The position numbers and the translations under genes are program-made. Below the pieces are notes generated by a model that saw only the letters and a program-made list of their open reading frames with translations, was not told where the DNA came from and ran no database searches. Below are positions 10,240 through 13,208 of a stretch of DNA of 13,208 nucleotides, piece after piece (position 1 is the stretch's first letter; each line of letters starts with the position of its first letter). The DNA is taken from assembly GCA_027578815.1 (NCBI GenBank), contig JANBTH010000650.1, forward strand, positions 1-13,208, in the 5' to 3' direction. This DNA comes from Coemansia sp. RSA 1804. Taxonomy: Eukaryota; Kickxellomycota; Kickxellomycetes; Kickxellales; Kickxellaceae.

Positions 10240-11355
10240 ATGAAGCTTCGGGATTCGCCAATCTACCACGAAAGACAGAGCTTTTGGCTATGTGCAAAGG
10301 TAACAATATTGCTCTGGATCTCTAGCAAAGACTAATTGACGCATGGGAGCGCTGACTTGTTTGATAGAGCTCATTTGGCTACTAACATGGGGGATGGGAT
10401 ATTGTTTTTTACTGTGCTTTTTTCTCGTCAATGATATAAAACACATATGTGCTTACACACGCGCGTGCGTGGAATGTGGTCGGTGCTTCCTCAACCGATT
10501 ATAGCATTCGCTGAATAACGTGGTAAGTGCTTCAACTAATAGATACAAAAATAAGGAAGGATTGTCAACATAACAGCAATCCGTCACAGTGGAAGAGACG
10601 GGTAATTCGAGTATTGTAAGAACCACATGACCATGTTTCCTGTTTAACGGAGAATTTTTATATTGCAGATACATATCCAGCGTGCATGTGTTTTTTTTTC
10701 CTTAATTGAAGACAGTAACTATGCGGTGATTGCGTATTTTCAATGGCTTGCCTTTTTTGTCTTATTTCTCTCCTCAACTTAGCTTCAGCAAGAAGCATGC
10801 ACGCAAGCGGATCTGGAGCGCATTGCAAAGGTTCTGCACGATCTGCATCCGGAGGAGACCGGGTGGTTGAAATTCAACGCACACAAGAATTTTCTAGGGT
10901 TTGGCGACTACGATGTCAATGTTATGACTGCGGCGCTTAACGAGAACGAATGCGATCTCAAGTGGCACGACAACAGAACAAACATCGAGGAAGCAGACTT
11001 GAGCAGCAGTGTTGGCCTAATTGTACATATCCAGCCGGAATGGTTTTTCCGCAGAGGCCACTGGTTTGCAATAAAGTATTTGGACCAGGTGGTCACCGCG
11101 CCAGTGGTTCCCAAGACATTTGTTGGCCAGCCCAGAGCTGCGAGGTCTGAAGCCGAAAGAGAAGAGCGCGACTACGAGGCAAAGACGTTTGAGCCTGGGT
11201 TTTGGAACCTCGACTCGAAATCGCCTCATCCCGAGTACATTGGCGATAGAGACTGTCTCAACATATTCTTGCACGATCTAGCAAAGAAGAATCGCGTCCA
11301 TGTGTTGCATGTGGTTCCCCTAAAGACAATGTCCGTTTCTTCCTCCTCTACTTGA
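10240..11355 (+). CDS. Josephin-domain deubiquitinase (JOSD1/2-like), three exons
   Basis: Cysteine protease of the Machado-Joseph (C86) family that removes ubiquitin. The gene must be spliced: exon 1 10240-10299, microexon 10505-10522, exon 3 10783-11355, all joined in phase 0, giving 216 aa. Exon 1 carries IYHERQ and C18 (nucleophile), with Q13 at the usual oxyanion-hole position. The microexon gives HSLNNV (family HALNN). Exon 3 continues LQQEACTQADLERIAKVL, then GFGDYDVNVMTAAL, RGHWFAI (H119) and WNLDSK (N168, with D170), and ends in the conserved VLHVVP strand. The match to JOSD1/2 is ungapped from Y9 into the LQQ segment. About 35-40 charged residues (roughly 126-165) are inserted between His and Asn, where relatives have a short hairpin. 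There are no ubiquitin-interacting motifs, so it is JOSD-like rather than ataxin-3-like. ATG 10240 is the conservative start; an upstream exon is possible. Confidence 0.9.
10300..10504 (+). other. Josephin intron 1 (205 nt)
   Basis: Donor GTAACA directly follows the Cys-Ala-Lys codons. A branch-like CTCAAC lies at 10490-10495, and the acceptor attatag ends at 10504. The intron contains a short alternating purine/pyrimidine tract (about 10453-10470). Phase 0. Confidence 0.8.
10505..10522 (+). other. 18-nt microexon of the Josephin gene (HSLNNV)
   Basis: The sequence cattcgctgaataacgtg is flanked by an AG acceptor (10503-10504) and a consensus donor GTAAGT (10523). Its six codons supply the HxLNN signature that must follow the catalytic Cys in Josephins. 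Without it the domain lacks the helix carrying these residues. It is a multiple of three, so skipping it would keep the frame. Confidence 0.85.
10523..10782 (+). other. Josephin intron 2 (260 nt)
   Basis: Donor GTAAGT, a pyrimidine tract from about 10751, branch-like CTCAAC at 10773-10778, acceptor cttag ending at 10782. A second AG six bases later (10787-10788) would remove the two codons Leu-Gln. Comparison with JOSD2 and ataxin-3 favours 10782. Confidence 0.75.
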
Positions 11356-12241
11356 CTTTTTTCTCTCTATTTTCTTGTAGCCCTAGGATTATTTTCTAAC
11401 TTGTTGCCTTTGTTCAATGCTAAAATTGGACCAATTTCTTTCTTTGTTCTCTATTATTTGCTGAACAATTGAAAGCTATATATAGCAAATGTAGCATTCA
11501 ATGCACATTATCAATAAACGAAAAAGGAGAGTAACGGAATTCGCAAACTGCCTTTTCTTGAAAAGAGAAGGTTATCCGACATGCAGCAAAGGTAAAAAAG
11601 CCACGTGCAGAAGAAGAGAGAGGGCTGAAGGCAATTACCATCGGCATCTAGTCTTTATGCATGTGTCTGGCTTCTTGACTATGTGAATGTTTCTAAGAGA
11701 GGTGGTGAACTGACTCAAGCCACACGGAATTATCTACAAAGTAAAAAGGGTACATGCCATATTGTGCAACCGAATATGAAGCTAAAATAGAAGCAGAATG
11801 TATTATATGTATCTAACACTGCCACACACAAGCAAGCGGTCACTGTGAATCAATGAAGAGAAATAGCGTGGATAAGACAAGCGGGTGTGTACCAGCTAAA
11901 AGAAAGGGATGATGGTTTTCGGGACCACATGGAGGCATACAATGAAGATGTATTTATATTCGTGAATCCTGAATCCAAGATAGACAATAGACAATCGATA
12001 CACGCGGAGCCCGGAAGGTCATGTAGACCACAGCCGGATACAGCGAAAGAATTCATTTCCGGCATTTGATGTTTGCTATTTGTTTCATCTATAGTCAGAC
12101 CATTCAGAACAGCCCGCACCCCAAAATGAAGGTGGTTGAAGACCAAGTGGCAACTAGTATAGACAAATATTGATACTATTATTATTGCTATATTATTGAG
12201 GCGCTTCAATAGTCTGAAATGTTAGCGATGTTCAGAACAGA
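11356..12241. other. Gene-poor spacer between Josephin and secreted-protein genes
   Basis: AT-rich sequence with an AATAAA at 11513, a perfect 12-base palindrome GCTATATATAGC at 11475-11486, an E-box CACGTG near 11602, and a 10-base direct repeat TTCAGAACAG at 12103-12112 and 12231-12240. Short ORFs on both strands (plus 11501-11686 and 11857-12069, minus 11850-12209) show no recognisable domain. I see no tRNA or transposon ends. Confidence 0.55.
11513..11518 (+). terminator. Poly(A) signal AATAAA of the Josephin gene
   Basis: AATAAA 157 bases after the Josephin stop codon (11353-11355), preceded by T-rich sequence. It is the nearest good hexamer. Confidence 0.5.
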
Positions 12242-12250
12242 TATAAAAGG
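12242..12250 (+). promoter_or_regulatory. TATA box of the secreted-protein gene
   Basis: TATAAAAGG is a strong TATA element 151 bases before ATG 12393. It implies transcription starting around 12270-12285 and a C/A-rich leader of roughly 110-120 bases. One copy of the repeat TTCAGAACAG ends directly before it, at 12240. Confidence 0.65.
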
Positions 12251-12392
12251 CAATGCACTTTTGTTGCAGAAAAGAAGGATTTATATGTTTTATCACATTC
12301 CACGCAGCTCACATTCGTCCGACCCTGAACATTATCCATCCACTTGACCAGATAATTTCCACAGCTCCCAACAGCATATTTACCAAGCGATC

Positions 12393-12821
12393 ATGAAAAT
12401 CTCATCATTCCACGTATCGACTGCCGCCGCTATCGCCATGGCCTTGAGCAGTGGTATATCGGCGGCGGCGGCACCAGTTGATCGTCGCGGGCTTTTGGAT
12501 CTTGATCTGGGACTATGCGCCGGGCTCAACCTGCTTGGACTAGTCACCATCGGCGTCGACAAGGACGGGTGCAAGCCAACGCATTCGGAGGAGAATCCGC
12601 ATCCTGGCAACAGTCACGTGTGTCGCACACTGAGAGCGCGCAATATTGAGCCCCGCGATCTCTTTGTGCAGTGCGTCGACGAGGACTTTCGTGGCTGGCA
12701 CCCCGGCTACCCAGGCTGGGGTCCTCCTGGATACCCTGGCTGGGAAGCTGGAAGAAACAGCAACAATGTCCGTCCGCAAGCCCCGCCTTTCCCTCAAGCC
12801 CCCAATGTTCCTCCTTACTAG
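12393..12821 (+). CDS. Small secreted four-cysteine protein with Gly/Pro/Tyr/Trp-rich tail
   Basis: 142 aa; I do not recognise the family. Seen: an N-terminal signal peptide (K2, hydrophobic Ala-rich core, likely cleavage near residues 24-27 in SAAAAP), followed by a dibasic RR at 31-32 that could be a Kex2-type processing site. The mature part has four cysteines, C42, C60, C77 and C94, spaced 18, 17 and 17 residues, enough for two disulfides. The tail from about 100 holds two PGYPGW units (104-109 and 112-117) and then a Pro/Gln/Asn-rich end. The start is the first ATG after a strong TATA box and is required for the signal peptide. Too few cysteines for a hydrophobin. Likely a cell-wall, extracellular or effector-like protein; that role is inference. 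Much GC-richer than its flanks. Confidence 0.75.
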   Translation: MKISSFHVSTAAAIAMALSSGISAAAAPVDRRGLLDLDLGLCAGLNLLGLVTIGVDKDGCKPTHSEENPHPGNSHVCRTLRARNIEPRDLFVQCVDEDFRGWHPGYPGWGPPGYPGWEAGRNSNNVRPQAPPFPQAPNVPPY

Positions 12822-12901
12822 CATCTCATTCGTTTTCCATCTCTTCCACTCGTTGAACAATATTACCAGCTGTATTCCATGAACAAGAAAGTCTTGGCAT
12901 C

Positions 12902-12922
12902 GCCTCACGTGCAAAGTGAGGC
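12902..12922. repeat. Inverted repeat GCCTCAC-N7-GTGAGGC with E-box
   Basis: Two perfect 7-base arms around a 7-base loop. The left arm overlaps the palindrome CACGTG (12906-12911), the core site of bHLH regulators such as Cbf1/Pho4. Its right arm can also pair with TTGCTCAC downstream (to about 12948), so two hairpins are mutually exclusive. Confidence 0.7.
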
Positions 12923-12927
12923 AATGT

Positions 12928-12940
12928 GGCGGAATCCGCC
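12928..12940. promoter_or_regulatory. Palindrome GGCGGA-A-TCCGCC (CGG-N3-CCG)
   Basis: Perfect 6-base arms around a single A. Inverted CGG/CCG triplets are the usual target form of fungal Zn2Cys6 regulators, here with a 3-base gap. It lies about 120 bases upstream of the TATA box at 13061 and about 110 bases after the secreted-protein stop. Binding is inference. Confidence 0.5.
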
Positions 12941-13004
12941 TTGCTCACATCTTTTTTTCAACTAGGAAAAGCAAACGAGCACCCATTTTGAGTGTAGAAG
13001 AAAG

Positions 13005-13032
13005 AGCGGAAAAGAGGAATAAGCTTTCCGCT
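13005..13032. repeat. Inverted repeat AGCGGAAA-N12-TTTCCGCT
   Basis: Two perfect 8-base arms around a 12-base loop. The arms share the GCGGA core with the palindrome at 12928. It sits about 30 bases upstream of the TATA box at 13061, so it may be a regulator site or a cruciform-forming element. Confidence 0.6.
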
Positions 13033-13060
13033 GATAAAATATTTATCCATTTCCCGTGCA

Positions 13061-13066
13061 TATAAA
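13061..13066 (+). promoter_or_regulatory. TATA box of the gene starting at 13164
   Basis: TATAAA 103 bases before ATG 13164, followed by a T run and another TA-rich stretch. The spacing resembles the secreted-protein promoter. Confidence 0.4.
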
Positions 13067-13163
13067 GTGTTTTTTTTGCATTTCTCGTTTCCTATTTGCA
13101 ATTGGCATTGCTGGCTTATATATTATTTAGCTTTTTATTTGTATTCGAATCCAGTTCTATGAA

Positions 13164-13208
13164 ATGAGCAACTCGGAGCCTTCGTGGCCTAGGTTTTTCC
13201 GCCGAATA
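13164..13208 (+). CDS. Possible N-terminus of a further gene, 3' partial
   Basis: From ATG 13164 (gaaATGa context) the frame is open for 15 codons to the window end, reading MSNSEPSWPRFFRRI. The local sequence becomes GC-richer here, and the upstream DNA has a TATA box and paired regulator-like sites. Too short to identify; it could be chance. Confidence 0.35.
   Translation, partial: MSNSEPSWPRFFRRI

Larger units (their letters stand above)
12822..13163. other. Spacer with inverted repeats, 3' UTR and next promoter
   Basis: Holds the 3' UTR of the secreted-protein gene (no perfect AATAAA; variants such as gataaa occur) and the apparent promoter of the gene starting at 13164. The middle (12902-13032) has three perfect inverted repeats, annotated separately. 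I see no RNA gene. Confidence 0.55.

Noticed and set aside
10043..10243. Hydrophobic ORF of 66 codons upstream of the Josephin
   Set aside because: T-rich sequence with several splice-acceptor-like tracts; better explained as leader or intron.
10453..10470. Alternating purine/pyrimidine tract (Z-DNA-like) in Josephin intron 1
   Set aside because: Only about 18 bases long; the intron context gives no reason to assign a function.
11475..11486. Palindrome GCTATATATAGC
   Set aside because: AT-rich palindromes of this size are common by chance; it sits just upstream of the Josephin poly(A) signal with no gene close downstream.
11501..11686. Plus-strand ORF of 61 codons, Lys/Arg-rich
   Set aside because: It overlaps the Josephin poly(A) signal, has no domain and no good start context.
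11850..12209. Minus-strand ORF of 119 codons
   Set aside because: A hydrophobic start gives a weak signal-peptide look, but the rest has no domain, no promoter or poly(A) signal was seen for it, and the composition looks random.
13120..13200. tRNA-like pieces (ttcgaatcc and tggcctagg)
   Set aside because: The T-loop-like box precedes the A-box-like box, the wrong order on the plus strand, and no acceptor or anticodon stem can be formed on either strand.

Overview
This 13.2 kb window is nuclear DNA of a fungus, with all recognised genes on the plus strand. Protein genes of eukaryotic families (Sec7-type ARF exchange factor, YOL098C-type M16 peptidase, Josephin deubiquitinase, small secreted protein) are separated by AT-rich spacers with AATAAA signals and TATA boxes, and one gene has GT-AG introns with CTCAAC branch-like sites. 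Long exons together with a Josephin gene suggest an early-diverging lineage, perhaps Kickxellomycotina-like. That placement is inference and is weak.

Layout. 1-5760: 3' part of a BIG1/BIG2/Sec7 trans-Golgi ARF-GEF, start outside the window, 1919 codons open without an intron. 5761-6151: T-rich spacer with a poly(A) signal and the leader of the next gene. 6152-9480: M16 metallopeptidase of the YOL098C type with a complete zinc site; its frame is broken once, near 7813. 9481-10239: spacer containing a short transmembrane ORF (9790) that may be a 5' exon of the next gene. 10240-11355: a Josephin deubiquitinase in three exons, the middle one an 18-nt microexon. The catalytic Cys is in exon 1 and the catalytic His and Asn in exon 3. 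11356-12241: gene-poor. 12242-12821: TATA box and gene of a 142-aa secreted four-cysteine protein with a Gly/Pro/Tyr/Trp-rich tail. 12822-13163: spacer with a cluster of perfect inverted repeats, an E-box, a CGG-N3-CCG site and a TATA box. 13164-13208: probable first codons of another gene.

The genes do not form a pathway or cluster. They look like ordinary eukaryotic neighbours: Golgi vesicle traffic, peptide turnover, ubiquitin editing and a secreted protein. I see no mobile element, CRISPR array, rRNA or convincing tRNA. The points most worth a second look are the Josephin microexon, the possible membrane-anchor exon in front of it, the single frame break in the M16 gene, and the inverted-repeat cluster near the right end.
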